In this document: piece after piece, positions 11,050 to 19,258 of the stretch | How the letters are laid out: every line of letters starts with the position of its first letter | How positions within the stretch are numbered: the first letter of the stretch is position 1 | DNA from: Kuschelorhynchus macadamiae | Lineage: Eukaryota > Arthropoda > Insecta > Coleoptera > Curculionidae | NCBI GenBank assembly: GCA_030620095.1 | Contig: JAUTXW010002153.1 | Coordinates: 1-64,000 of the forward strand | Reading direction: 5' to 3' | Length of the DNA stretch: 64,000 nucleotides | The notes under the pieces: generated by a model | What the model saw: the letters and a program-made list of their open reading frames with translations, nothing else | Database searches by the model: none | Told to the model about the DNA's origin: nothing | Made by a program: the position numbers and the translations under genes

Positions 11050-12288
11050 TCACAATTTTAGTAAGAGGGTTGTAGCTAAATAATTTGTCATGTAAAATAA
11101 GACAATAAGCAGAAGTATCTTAATTGCATTGTGTGTCTCAAATTCAATTCTCATTACTACGGATCCCGTTTGAATTGTTTCTTTTTGATGGGAGCAATCA
11201 ATATGTGTAATAGGACTAATGTTTTTGAATTGTTCAGGATTAAAAATGGGTTCATCTGGAACACCATAGTAAGACTGTCTAAAGTTGGCAAACATTTCGT
11301 ATAAAGCAGAAAATTTGTTTTCTTCGAAATTGAAGTACAAATCGTGATAAGGATATCTTTCAGAATTTAAATATACTCTAATATTTGACAAGGTAATATT
11401 GTCAAATTTACTCATATCTTTAACAATTTTCCCTTTTCTGTTTTCTTGAAAGCCAATCACAACATGACGAGGAGCTTCTAGTTTACTAGTTGTTTTTACC
11501 GGCCATGTGTGACGGGTTGTTTCGGTTAGAGAAGAATATTCAATAAGTTCCCAACTCCTGAATCCTATCAATATATCTTTATTTGATTCTAATATTTTTG
11601 ATAGAGCAAGTTGTTGTGGCATATCAACTAGAATGTGAGGAACTTTCCAATAAATTTTATCGAAAGTAACCAATGGAGTGTCAGGAGCAGTAACAAGGTG
11701 TGCCGGATCTTCTTTGAAAATAACACCATCTAAATCATCAGTTGATCTAATAAGAACCAATTCCTGTTTCATATTCATAATAATTCTTCTGTAATCTTCA
11801 AAAAATCCTAAAAGCATTTTTAGTGGTATGGATACGGAGAATTTTCCATCATTATCAACTAAAATTGTATCACCTTCTTTCCGATGTGGAAACCAACCTG
11901 CATTTTCCAGTTTTAAACTTTCGTTGGTATTGTGAGAAAGGTAGCTTTTTAAGGTTGATGCTAATCCAACATTTCTTATTGAATCTATAGTAATTCCGTT
12001 TAGTTCATAGCGGATTTCTCTGAACAAAAATATATATATATATATATATATACCATTGTTAATAAATAGCAATTCTTTCTTATATTTACCTTCTGTATTA
12101 GTTAATTTTCCTTCGATATAAAGTAAACTATCTGATGGTAGAGTGTAAGCATCGAGTTCTTGAATTGGGATCCTTATTTCATCATTGTAATCGAATTTTG
12201 AAGAAATATATGGTTGATATGTGTGAAGCTCAGAACTGACGATGGAATTGTCTACATAAAGCTTTTCGTTTACGTTTAATATGTTCAT
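11050..12288 (-). CDS. Major capsid protein (double jelly-roll), C-terminus frameshifted
   Basis: The 412-residue product corresponds in position and sequence style to Polinton major capsid proteins, which form hexameric double jelly-roll capsomers. Visible features are an N-terminal 'SSKFDYNDEIRIPI'-type strand, a 'REIRYELNG' strand and a mid-protein Phe-Arg-Ser-Trp-Glu-Leu block. Two oddities exist. A (TA)n microsatellite (about 12026-12052) inserts Tyr-Ile repeats near residue 80 without breaking frame. The last 25-30 codons are out of frame: a neighbouring frame from about 11120 to 11039 reads a more typical capsid tail, so a 1-nt deletion is likely. The ATG shares its A with the upstream stop (TAATG). 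Confidence 0.88.
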   Translation of the reverse strand: MNILNVNEKLYVDNSIVSSELHTYQPYISSKFDYNDEIRIPIQELDAYTLPSDSLLYIEGKLTNTEGKYKKELLFINNGIYIYIYIFLFREIRYELNGITIDSIRNVGLASTLKSYLSHNTNESLKLENAGWFPHRKEGDTILVDNDGKFSVSIPLKMLLGFFEDYRRIIMNMKQELVLIRSTDDLDGVIFKEDPAHLVTAPDTPLVTFDKIYWKVPHILVDMPQQLALSKILESNKDILIGFRSWELIEYSSLTETTRHTWPVKTTSKLEAPRHVVIGFQENRKGKIVKDMSKFDNITLSNIRVYLNSERYPYHDLYFNFEENKFSALYEMFANFRQSYYGVPDEPIFNPEQFKNISPITHIDCSHQKETIQTGSVVMRIEFETHNAIKILLLIVLFYMTNYLATTLLLKL

Positions 12289-12479
12289 TATTTTAAAACA
12301 GTGAAACCCAAGGATGTGAGAAATTTACGATTATCTCGTCTTAACTTGTTGGTGTTGGATTTGATACTGAACTGTTGTTTAGGCTTTTTCTTTTTATAAG
12401 TTTTTACTTTGTTGATAGTGGTAGGGGCAAGTCTCATCCCAAGGGCTCTATTATATCTAACAACCATTTTATATTTCAC
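12288..12479 (-). CDS. Small basic capsid-block protein, 63 aa
   Basis: Sixty-three residues, very rich in Lys and Arg (a Lys-Lys-Lys-Lys-Pro-Lys run near residue 31), between penton and major capsid genes. The start overlaps the end of the penton-like gene by 11 nt, and its stop overlaps the major capsid ATG (TAATG). Polintons of arthropods often carry a short basic ORF here. Nucleic-acid binding in the virion or a nuclear-targeting role is an inference from charge alone. Confidence 0.7.
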   Translation of the reverse strand: MKYKMVVRYNRALGMRLAPTTINKVKTYKKKKPKQQFSIKSNTNKLRRDNRKFLTSLGFTVLK

Positions 12480-13167
12480 TTGTTTGTAAATGTAACCTTA
12501 CTGTTATAGTTTCTTCTCTAAAACTGATAAGTTCTCCGTCTTGATCAACTATTTTAACTGTTATATTGTTAATTGCTTTGACGCTAACTGGAAAATACAA
12601 AATGGGCAAAGGAGATTCAACTATTTTATACCCTGGAGCTACAGTTGGATAAAACTGGTGAATAATATGAACAGGTTTACCATTATTGTAAGAACCGACA
12701 CAAATATTACAGTCAATACAAATAGCATTCACCTTAGTTATTTTTGCAACATTATCTGATTCTTCCTCTTTCATAGCTTCTAGTATCCTGCTATTAAAAC
12801 CCAACATTTTTCCTATCGAATCTTCCTTGGTAAAATCAATTATTCTACTACACATTAAAAAAGTTTTTAGAGTATTAACATTTGGTTTTAAAAGAAAAAA
12901 AATTTTTTCATTCGGAAATAAATCTTCTATACTTTCTCTTATGTATGTTTCTATATCTGTAATGTCATAAGTTCCTTCGGGAATAACAATTACTTTATTA
13001 TCTATATAAAATTTATTATATCCTTCTTTTATATTGGGGATAGTCATAAACGTTTCAAAATCAGCTAAACCCAGGTAATATTGTTTTTCATCCTCTAAAT
13101 ATATGGGCGGATTAAAATCAGCAGACAAAACAGAACTGTTTCCTGATATGGCAATTGTGGTAGACAT
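12469..13167 (-). CDS. Penton-like minor capsid protein (single jelly-roll)
   Basis: A 232-aa product beginning with Ser-Thr-Thr-Ile-Ala-Ile-Ser-Gly, then a proline-containing 'FNPPIYLEDEKQYYLGL' strand. This N-terminal pattern and the position next to the major capsid gene match the Polinton penton-like protein, predicted to fill capsid vertices. Beta-strand-rich with a C-terminal 'ETITVRLHLQ' strand. It is intact by eye, with no stop or frameshift. It is transcribed leftward with the protease upstream and the 63-aa ORF overlapping its 3-prime end. Confidence 0.85.
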   Translation of the reverse strand: MSTTIAISGNSSVLSADFNPPIYLEDEKQYYLGLADFETFMTIPNIKEGYNKFYIDNKVIVIPEGTYDITDIETYIRESIEDLFPNEKIFFLLKPNVNTLKTFLMCSRIIDFTKEDSIGKMLGFNSRILEAMKEEESDNVAKITKVNAICIDCNICVGSYNNGKPVHIIHQFYPTVAPGYKIVESPLPILYFPVSVKAINNITVKIVDQDGELISFREETITVRLHLQTSEI

Positions 13168-13209
13168 TGCAGTTTATTTATGAATGAGATATTACAATAA
13201 ATAATGAGT

Positions 13210-13491
13210 TTATATATTTTTTTGCAAAAATTTTAGGGATAGTTGACCACAGTTATATGAATTAAATTTTTGTTTATTTTCATAAGTATAAAATACATCC
13301 ACTTTGCCATTCGAATTAAAATATTTGAGAAGTTCAAAAGGTGGTTTTAAATTTCCATAACTATCAAAATATATTACATTTTTGTTATTTTTAATATAAG
13401 CAGTCCAATGAGATCCTTTATTTTGTTTTTTATCCAAATTTACAATACCACATTCTTTCAGATTAATTTTTTTTGGAAGTTCATCGAGCAT
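13210..13491 (-). CDS. Adenain-like cysteine protease (maturation protease)
   Basis: The visible catalytic order fits adenovirus-type (C5/Ulp1-like) proteases: His28 in Gly-Ser-His-Trp-Thr-Ala-Tyr, Asp43 in Tyr-Phe-Asp-Ser-Tyr-Gly, and Cys81 in Tyr-Asn-Cys-Gly-Gln-Leu. It is expected to cleave capsid precursors during assembly. The first ATG (13491) gives 93 residues, short for the family. The same frame stays open upstream to about 13620 and encodes about 30 more plausible residues, including a 'Gly-Phe-Arg-Gly-Val-Phe-Met' lead-in, but lacks an ATG. The natural start may therefore be lost, non-AUG or spliced. Confidence 0.9.
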   Translation of the reverse strand: MLDELPKKINLKECGIVNLDKKQNKGSHWTAYIKNNKNVIYFDSYGNLKPPFELLKYFNSNGKVDVFYTYENKQKFNSYNCGQLSLKFLQKNI

Positions 13492-13574
13492 AAAAACACC
13501 TCTAAAGCCAGTTATTTTTAACAGTTTTACATATTTAATAATATCATTGTTCGTAAGTGCTCTTTTTGGAAAAC

Positions 13575-13829
13575 TTATTTTGGGTTTGTTTTTTGTCTGA
13601 TTGCTTTCATTTTGACGGATCCTCCTTTATAAGGTCTAATAAATAGTCCCTTTCCTTTATAAGGTCTAATATATAATCCTTTGCCTTCTTTAGAAGCATT
13701 TTCCATTGCAATATTATGTCTATGTATTTCTTCTAGTTGCTGTTTAGCTGCTTTAGCATCATTTACTGCCTTAGCAATTCCTGCCGCGCCTCCACCTAGT
13801 GCACCCAGGGCGCCAAGAATGGGAAACAA
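13575..13829 (-). CDS. Gly/Ala-rich and basic minor virion protein (likely 3-prime half of the preceding ORF)
   Basis: An 84-aa frame with a hydrophobic Gly/Ala/Leu stretch at the start, a helical Lys/Gln-rich middle, and two copies of a Gly-Leu-(Tyr/Phe)-Ile-Arg-Pro-Tyr-Lys-Gly motif. The repeated basic motif resembles adenovirus core-type peptides and is a usual Polinton minor-protein signature. The frame starts inside the upstream PLA2-like ORF, and the reading frame preceding its ATG already encodes the expected Gly-Gly-Phe-Leu-Pro lead-in. A one-base slip in an A6 run near 13850 probably split one gene in two. Confidence 0.75.
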   Translation of the reverse strand: MFPILGALGALGGGAAGIAKAVNDAKAAKQQLEEIHRHNIAMENASKEGKGLYIRPYKGKGLFIRPYKGGSVKMKAIRQKTNPK

Positions 13830-14116
13830 AAGAGGTAGAAATCCTCCAATTTTTTGGGTGTTCGAATGTGTCTTTTTGATAAATCTTCAGTCTGAGAGTA
13901 AGATATATCATGTTCTTTGCAAGCGGAATCCAATGGATTTATACCAACGTCACCTCTAGTTAATCTTTTTTCCAAGTTGGTGCCGGGACCACAATAATTA
14001 TATCCTGGTATATGAACTTCGAAAGGTAGTTTACTAATTAATTTATTTACTAAACCAGAGCCTTTTCTATTACGTGTTTTAATAGTTTTTTTCAACTTAT
14101 GACGACCCACAGTCAT
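13796..14116 (-). CDS. PLA2-like minor capsid protein, C-terminus frameshifted
   Basis: This 106-aa frame holds a parvovirus-type phospholipase A2 signature: a Tyr-Cys-Gly-Pro-Gly-Thr calcium-loop motif at about 41-46 and the catalytic His-Asp-x-x-Tyr at 69-73. In parvovirus VP1 such a domain helps virions leave endosomes; for Polintons the role is inferred by analogy. After residue about 85 the sequence becomes atypical, because an A6 run shifts it out of the frame that continues in the next ORF. An internal deletion just before the shift is also possible. It diverges from the ATPase gene across 87 bp. Confidence 0.82.
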   Translation of the reverse strand: MTVGRHKLKKTIKTRNRKGSGLVNKLISKLPFEVHIPGYNYCGPGTNLEKRLTRGDVGINPLDSACKEHDISYSQTEDLSKRHIRTPKKLEDFYLFCFPFLAPWVH

Positions 14117-14203
14117 TGAAGTTCTTTTTATACTAAAAGCACATTGACATTTTTCTGGTATAAATACTTTTACAGCTAAAAATATTTACTAGTGTGATTA
14201 AGA
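14117..14203. promoter_or_regulatory. Divergent intergenic promoter region
   Basis: Only 87 bp separate the leftward minor-capsid ATG from the rightward ATPase ATG, so both promoters must lie here or in coding sequence. A TATAAATA box at 14159-14166 lies about 38 nt before the ATPase ATG and would give a very short leader. A TATAAAAA on the minus strand (14125-14132) sits only about 9 nt from the leftward ATG, too close for a normal leader. No RNA evidence. Confidence 0.4.
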
Positions 14204-14893
14204 ATGAGGATTGAAAAACAAAAATTCTCATTACCAGTAAATAATCATGACGAAAAAATTTTAAGTAAACAGTTGAGAAAGCATGGTGACTTATTTTGCG
14301 GTGGTTCAAAAAGAGGACTTATAGTTGGTTGCAGTGGTAGCGGTAAAACCAACGTTATGTTTACACTGCTCGAGCATCCTAATGGAATTAGGTTTGAAAA
14401 TGTCTATGTTTATTCAAAGTCATTAGATCAACCAAAATATGAATATTTAGGAAAGTTGTTAAAGCCTATGAAAGAAATTGGATACTTTGAATATGATAGC
14501 GATGAAAACATTATTTCACCTCATGAGATAAAGCCAAATTCCGTTATCATTTTTGATGATATTCCTTGTCATAATCAATCTATTATTAGGGACTATTTCA
14601 CGCATGGAAGGCATAGAAACACCGATTGTTTTTTTATTTTTCAAGGATATTCTTCAATCCTTAAACGTCTAATTCGAGAAAATGCAAACTTATTAATTTT
14701 ATTTAAACAGGACTGTTTGAGTTTAAAACATATATATAATGACCACTGTATATTGGATATGACATTTGATCAGTTTAAAAATATTTGTGCTAACTGTTGG
14801 ATGGATCCATATGGCTTTCTTGTAATTGACAAAGATTGTGAAGTAAATCACGGCAGATATAGGAGTAAATTCGATTCCTTTATATATTTATAA
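14204..14893 (+). CDS. Packaging ATPase (FtsK/HerA, A32-like)
   Basis: A 229-aa P-loop ATPase. Walker A is Gly-Cys-Ser-Gly-Ser-Gly-Lys-Thr at 42-49; Walker B is Val-Ile-Ile-Phe-Asp-Asp at 114-119. A sensor-like 'Phe-Phe-Ile-Phe-Gln-Gly-Tyr' follows. Length and motif layout match the genome-packaging ATPase of Polintons, virophages and large DNA viruses, which pumps DNA into the procapsid. The frame is intact. It begins the rightward block, and the conserved Polinton ORF follows 44 nt after its stop. Confidence 0.93.
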   Translation: MRIEKQKFSLPVNNHDEKILSKQLRKHGDLFCGGSKRGLIVGCSGSGKTNVMFTLLEHPNGIRFENVYVYSKSLDQPKYEYLGKLLKPMKEIGYFEYDSDENIISPHEIKPNSVIIFDDIPCHNQSIIRDYFTHGRHRNTDCFFIFQGYSSILKRLIRENANLLILFKQDCLSLKHIYNDHCILDMTFDQFKNICANCWMDPYGFLVIDKDCEVNHGRYRSKFDSFIYL

Positions 14894-14937
14894 AAGTAAA
14901 AAATTTGCAGTTTTATTTCATTTAAAACTTGTACAGC

Positions 14938-15812
14938 ATGGATAAACGTTTAGCTCGAGAATTAATAAGATCGAGACAAGCCGTGAAGCAGAAATATCAA
15001 AGCTTGAAATTAGCTACTTCTACTGCTCAGTCCGAATTAGAACAAACTTATAGACCAATAACACAACCACTTAAACAGCTAATTTCAAGTATTGGTAAAT
15101 CCGAACCATTCGATTTAAAAGAAGAAAGAGTTTCAAAGTATGAAGATTTCAAAACACCTACAAAGCAGATTTTCATGAATTACCCAGATCATATATTGAT
15201 GAGGGTGTGAAAGATACACAACATAAATTTGACCATTATTATGGAATAGTTTATGACCTCGAAACGGATAAGTTTTCTTTTGGTTTAACACAGATACCGG
15301 TAGAAATTATTGGAAAAGACATTAAAGTGGGAGGAATAACGTACACAGGCACGCCAGGTTTATACGAATTGCTTTTCAAAAAAGAACCGAAAGGTTATAA
15401 GAAGGAAGATTTAGATAATTACATGAACATTCTAGCTAAAACAAATGTATATCGTAGGAATTTTGATTCAAATGAACAAGTTCAAGGAAATACATCACAC
15501 AAATATGTTACAATAATAGGACCATATTTACAAAGAAAGGGGATTACAAAGACAAAAACCTTGCCAAGATTAGTTACAGCATTTAACAAACCAAAACCTC
15601 CGTTTAGAACAACTAGAGCCAAATCTACAGGAAAGGGATTAATTTTGAAAACAAACAGATCAAATACAGACTATGTATACTGGAATAATGTAAACGAAAT
15701 TGTTGATAAGCTACGTTTATTAATTTCATCAAGTGATGCGGGAAATAATGCTCATAGTAACGAGATTATCTCTATTATTGAAGAATTAAGAGAAGATAAA
15801 GTAATACTATAA
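14938..15812 (+). pseudogene. Conserved Polinton protein of unknown function, frameshifted
   Basis: Two frames form one gene. The first (ATG 14938, stop 15208-15210) is helical and basic. The second, open from before 15207 to 15812, contains the Polinton-typical segment with Val-Gly-Gly-Ile-Thr-Tyr-Thr-Gly-Thr-Pro-Gly-Leu-Tyr-Glu-Leu-Leu-Phe, then Lys-Glu-Pro-Lys-Gly-Tyr. That block occurs in many arthropod Polinton ORFs without assigned function. The switch falls near 15195-15210, where a one-base change suffices. The product is predicted soluble; neighbours suggest a virion or assembly role. Confidence 0.75.
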
Positions 15813-15861
15813 ATAACAGCTATCAAATATAATCATATTTATTGTTTAATGAAAGCTCAAC

Positions 15862-16359
15862 ATGACAGTTGATAAATTTGGACGCCTTATTTCAAAACAA
15901 AATCAAGAGAGAATAAGTGACATTAATAATTTAAAAAGGAGATTAGGTGAAAATGAAACAAATAATGAAATCTTTGCTAAAAAGCTTAAGGTTTTTGATG
16001 AAAATTTTTTAAAGTATGAAAACCAGATTAAAGGATGTTATACCTCAATTGAAAACGTTAATAAACAGTTGCTAACGCTAAATCAAATAAGTAAAGATTT
16101 GCAATTTTTAAATGAACATGTTAAAAAGGAAGACAAAAAATTAAGTGATGATATCAACAAAATTAATAAAATAATGGAAACAAATATAAGAGAAGTAATA
16201 ATTGAAAAACACAAGGAAAAAATTAAACAATTAAGAACTTTTATAAAAAGGTTAGATGATGAAAAAAAAAAAGAAATCAAAATAGCATTCTTAACAGTAG
16301 AACAATTGACCAACTCACTTTGGAAGAAAATCAACAATATATTTCCTTGGAAAATATAA
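15862..16359 (+). CDS. Coiled-coil protein, 165 aa
   Basis: Almost entirely Lys/Glu/Asn/Leu-rich heptad-like sequence from about residue 15 to 150, ending with a Trp-containing tail (Ile-Phe-Pro-Trp-Lys-Ile). No enzymatic motif is present. Position between the conserved Polinton ORF and the integrase, on the same strand, suggests a structural part such as a fibre or scaffold; this is inference. Its stop and the ATG of the next coiled-coil ORF overlap as TAATG. Confidence 0.7.
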   Translation: MTVDKFGRLISKQNQERISDINNLKRRLGENETNNEIFAKKLKVFDENFLKYENQIKGCYTSIENVNKQLLTLNQISKDLQFLNEHVKKEDKKLSDDINKINKIMETNIREVIIEKHKEKIKQLRTFIKRLDDEKKKEIKIAFLTVEQLTNSLWKKINNIFPWKI

Positions 16360-16602
16360 TGTCCAGTGTAATTAAGAAATTAGAACAAGAATTAAATAAA
16401 ACAGGAGGAATTCAAAAATAGTGATAGTAGATCAACTACTTTCTTAACTGGAGAGATAAAAAAATCCTTTAATGCGTTAGAAAAGGAGATTACTAAAATT
16501 AGTAAAGTTTTAAATGAAAAAAGTTATACAATACAAATTGATAAATTGAATGAATGGGAAACAACATATAAAAGTTATATTTCGAATTATTACAAAACAT
16601 AG
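16359..16602 (+). pseudogene. Second coiled-coil ORF, frameshifted, about 80 codons
   Basis: The frame starting at the TAATG overlap runs about 20 codons to a TAG near 16420. A one-base shift at the preceding A-run opens a frame continuing to TAG at 16600-16602 with the same Lys/Glu/Ile/Leu-rich helical character, including a Lys-Leu-Asn-Glu-Trp-Glu segment. I read this as one broken small gene related in style to the previous ORF. The evidence is composition and continuity only. Confidence 0.5.
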
Positions 16603-16643
16603 AGAGTGAACTTCCTTAAAATTGAATAAACAAGTTTGTTGTC

Positions 16644-17546
16644 ATGACAACCGTTAAACAACAAGTCGTTAATGAATTACATAAACCTGCTAGAAAAAAC
16701 TACAAACGCAGAAGGGTGGTAGTGAAAGGGTTAAATGATCTTTTTCAAGCTGATTTGGTTGAAATGTTACCCTATGCCAAATTTAATAAGGGATTTAAAT
16801 ATATCTTGATTACCATAAATGTATTTTCTAAGTATGTTTGGGCCGAACCGGTAAAATCTAAATCTGGAAAAGACGTAACAGCGGCCATGAAAAAAATATT
16901 AATCAGTGCAAAAACTCCACCAAAAAACTTGCAAACGGACAGAGAGAGAGAGTTTTTCAATGTAAATTTTCAAAATTTGATGCAACAATTTCGAATTAAC
17001 CATTATAGCACGTTTTCCAATTTGAAAGCGAGTATAGTAGAAAGAGTGAACAGGACTTTAAAGAATAATATGTGGAAAATATTTAGCATTCAAGGAAATT
17101 ACAAATGGTTTAATATATTAGCGGATATTGTAAAAGATTATAACAATACAAAACATTCTTCAATAGGAATGAAGCCAAAACAAGTAAATAAAACAAATGA
17201 AAATAGAATCTTGAAATCTGCATTTACTCATGCTAAAACGTTAGATATAAAATCGCCAAAGTTTAAAGTGGGTGATCACGTAGGAATAAGCAAGCATCGA
17301 GAGGCATTTTCAAAAGGTTACACACCAAATTGGTCAAATGAGATATTCCACATTAAAGAAGTTAAGATGACAAACCCTTGGACATATTTAATTCAAGACG
17401 AAGATAATCAGGACATTCTGGGTGGTTTTTATGAGCAAGAATTACTAAAAGTAAAGCATACCGATGTGTATCTTATTGAGAAGATTTTGAGAAGGAAAGG
17501 AAACAAAGTTTATGTGAAATGGTTAGGACTTGATAAAAATATATAA
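16644..17546 (+). CDS. Polinton integrase (DDE core plus truncated chromodomain)
   Basis: Retroviral-type integrase that would insert linear element DNA with a 6-bp target duplication. Visible catalytic triad: Asp37 (Gln-Ala-Asp-Leu), Asp99 (Gln-Thr-Asp-Arg) and Glu133 (Ile-Val-Glu-Arg-Val-Asn-Arg), with 33 residues between the last two. A 'Phe-Lys-Val-Gly-Asp' SH3-like segment follows near 205-260, then the start of a chromodomain (Tyr-Leu-Ile-Glu-Lys-Ile-Leu, Val-Lys-Trp-Leu-Gly). The stop at 17544-17546 truncates the chromodomain. Another frame continues with a Thr-Trp-Ile segment, so loss of one AT dinucleotide in an ATATAAT run probably cut off about 10-15 residues. Confidence 0.93.
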   Translation: MTTVKQQVVNELHKPARKNYKRRRVVVKGLNDLFQADLVEMLPYAKFNKGFKYILITINVFSKYVWAEPVKSKSGKDVTAAMKKILISAKTPPKNLQTDREREFFNVNFQNLMQQFRINHYSTFSNLKASIVERVNRTLKNNMWKIFSIQGNYKWFNILADIVKDYNNTKHSSIGMKPKQVNKTNENRILKSAFTHAKTLDIKSPKFKVGDHVGISKHREAFSKGYTPNWSNEIFHIKEVKMTNPWTYLIQDEDNQDILGGFYEQELLKVKHTDVYLIEKILRRKGNKVYVKWLGLDKNI

Positions 17547-17725
17547 TACATGGATTGATAAAAAAAATATTGTTTAATTAAATTGAAATTAGATTTTAGT
17601 TAAATTTGTTTTATTTCTGTTCCTCACTTTATGCATTAGCTGATACAAATTAAAAAGTCTTAATGTGCTAATTAATTTCAAATAAAATTCACATTTAGGA
17701 AACTAAAATTTTATTAAGTAAAACA
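17547..17725. terminator. Convergent intergenic region with poly(A) signals
   Basis: It separates the rightward integrase from the leftward unknown gene. AATAAA at 17681-17686 (+) and on the minus strand at 17710-17715 (11 nt past the leftward stop) are plausible polyadenylation signals for the converging transcripts. Apart from the integrase's shifted tail at its left edge I see no coding sequence. Confidence 0.5.
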
Positions 17726-18626
17726 TCAAATACAATTTTTATTAAAACGTGTCAAATATATTTTATTTCTATGTTCCTCAGATAATATCGAATCTAGAAT
17801 AAGTTTACAATCATTTATTCTTTTTTCAAAACGGAGTCTATCTAAGTACCACATCTGAAAGTTACTCCTACGGGCTTGTCTGTAAGCAAAGCTCCACTTC
17901 ACTAACACATGCTCCTTATTGTTCTCTTCCAGAAAAGATATTGTTTTCTTCGTAATATTTTCTTTTTGATCCATTTTCATTGTTTTCTTCGTAATATTTT
18001 CGTTTTGTTCCATTTTGCTTCAATTTGTTTTCCATTTGTTCAGGATATAAAGCAAGTAATTCCATCATAGTTGAAACATTTTCACTGTTAGGATTTTCTG
18101 TTGGACTTATTATATTATAAACATGCGTACACAAGTCGCCACAATCAGCTGAAATATTATTTTGAAATATTTTGAAATATGTATTGAATTCTTGCCTTTT
18201 AAGTATAGATAATCTATAATCAATAATTTCCTTTAATCGCCACAAATTGTCCAAAGACTCTTGTCCTAAGTATATGAAGTGTGGGCCTTTTGTAATTTGT
18301 AGAACAGGGGTATCATTTATTTTCTGAACCTGCAGATGAATGTTGTTTATATTCACACTGGTTTGATCAACTTGAGGAAAGTAGAAATTGTTTACAATAA
18401 TTCCTTGATGAACACAAATGTCTTTCCAATTTTCTTCGGTTAGTGTGATTGAAAATCCAGTTTTTCCACCAATTACAATTTTTGGAGAAAAATCATTTAA
18501 ACTAATGCCAACAAGAACAAATTTTGACAAAGAATTATTTAAAAAATAAATTTTTGAATTAAGAAGCGTTTCCAAAGGTTTATGAACCACGGCGTTGTTC
18601 ATAATGACTAAACGAGACTGAAACAT
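17726..18626 (-). CDS. Unknown Polinton ORF, probably frameshifted inside a 30-bp repeat
   Basis: The main frame (17916-18626, 236 aa) has a beta-rich middle with Pro-Lys-Ile-Val-Ile-Gly-Gly-Lys-Thr-Gly-Phe-Ser-Ile-Thr-Leu, then Trp-Lys-Asp-Ile, and a helical C-terminus. It ends in a short tandem repeat encoding Arg-Lys-Tyr-Tyr-Glu-Glu-Asn-Asn twice. A second frame through the same repeat (17726-18013) continues with a distinct Trp/Arg-rich segment that looks genuinely coding. Repeat slippage could have shifted the frame, or the second frame is a separate small gene. No family assigned; DNA-binding is possible from charge only. Confidence 0.6.
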
Positions 18627-18691
18627 ATTGTGTTATTCTTGTACTTAAATATTCTCATCCCCACTTTCTTTAAAGTTTTGATTAAAATGGA

Positions 18692-19015
18692 TTAATGAAA
18701 AAATAGATTTCCAGTTTGAAATTTGTAATAAAGATAAATAATTAAAATGGTAATGTATAAAAATAATGCAAAGTTTAATGTAACACTAATGATGGAAAAG
18801 TAATAATTTTTGAATCCGTCATAATAATTGGTACAGTTGGGGGTTAAAATTTGTAACTGATTATTTTTAAACTCTAACCTTTCTATCCAATTTGTATCAA
18901 AAATAGATCGATTTGGATAATGATACAAAATTTTAAAAAATTTACTTGCATTTTCATTTCCATTTATTCGTTCCATCCAACTAATTGTACTATTGTTAAT
19001 TAATCCAATTTTCAT
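18692..19015 (-). CDS. Unknown protein with C-terminal membrane span, 107 aa
   Basis: The first ATG in the open frame is at 19015; the frame itself is open further upstream to about 19072 without an ATG. A soluble part with Trp-Met-Glu-Arg-Ile and Pro-Asn-Arg-Ser-Ile motifs is followed by one strong hydrophobic span (about residues 73-98) near the C-terminus and a short basic tail. This single-span layout resembles the adjacent BIR protein. Function unknown; membrane association is inferred. Confidence 0.5.
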   Translation of the reverse strand: MKIGLINNSTISWMERINGNENASKFFKILYHYPNRSIFDTNWIERLEFKNNQLQILTPNCTNYYDGFKNYYFSIISVTLNFALFLYITILIIYLYYKFQTGNLFFH

Positions 19016-19258
19016 AAATTTACAATATTTACTTAGAGTGACGGTCTGTTTTATTAGAAAAACATATTTCACACTGTGTTACGCCAGGGGGATGATGAAC
19101 ATAAAAAACATTTTGGAAAATAAAATAAAGAAGAATAAATTGAGATCTACTGATAGTCATTAAAACAAATTAATAATTATATTCCAAATTTATTAACATT
19201 AAGTAGATACTTTCATCACGAAAGCAAAAGCAGTTGTAAAAAAATAACAATAAAATAC

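Noticed and set aside
12541..12759. Plus-strand frame inside the penton gene; similarly 13681-13959, 16083-16337 and 16772-16960
   Set aside because: Antisense shadows of well-supported Polinton genes.
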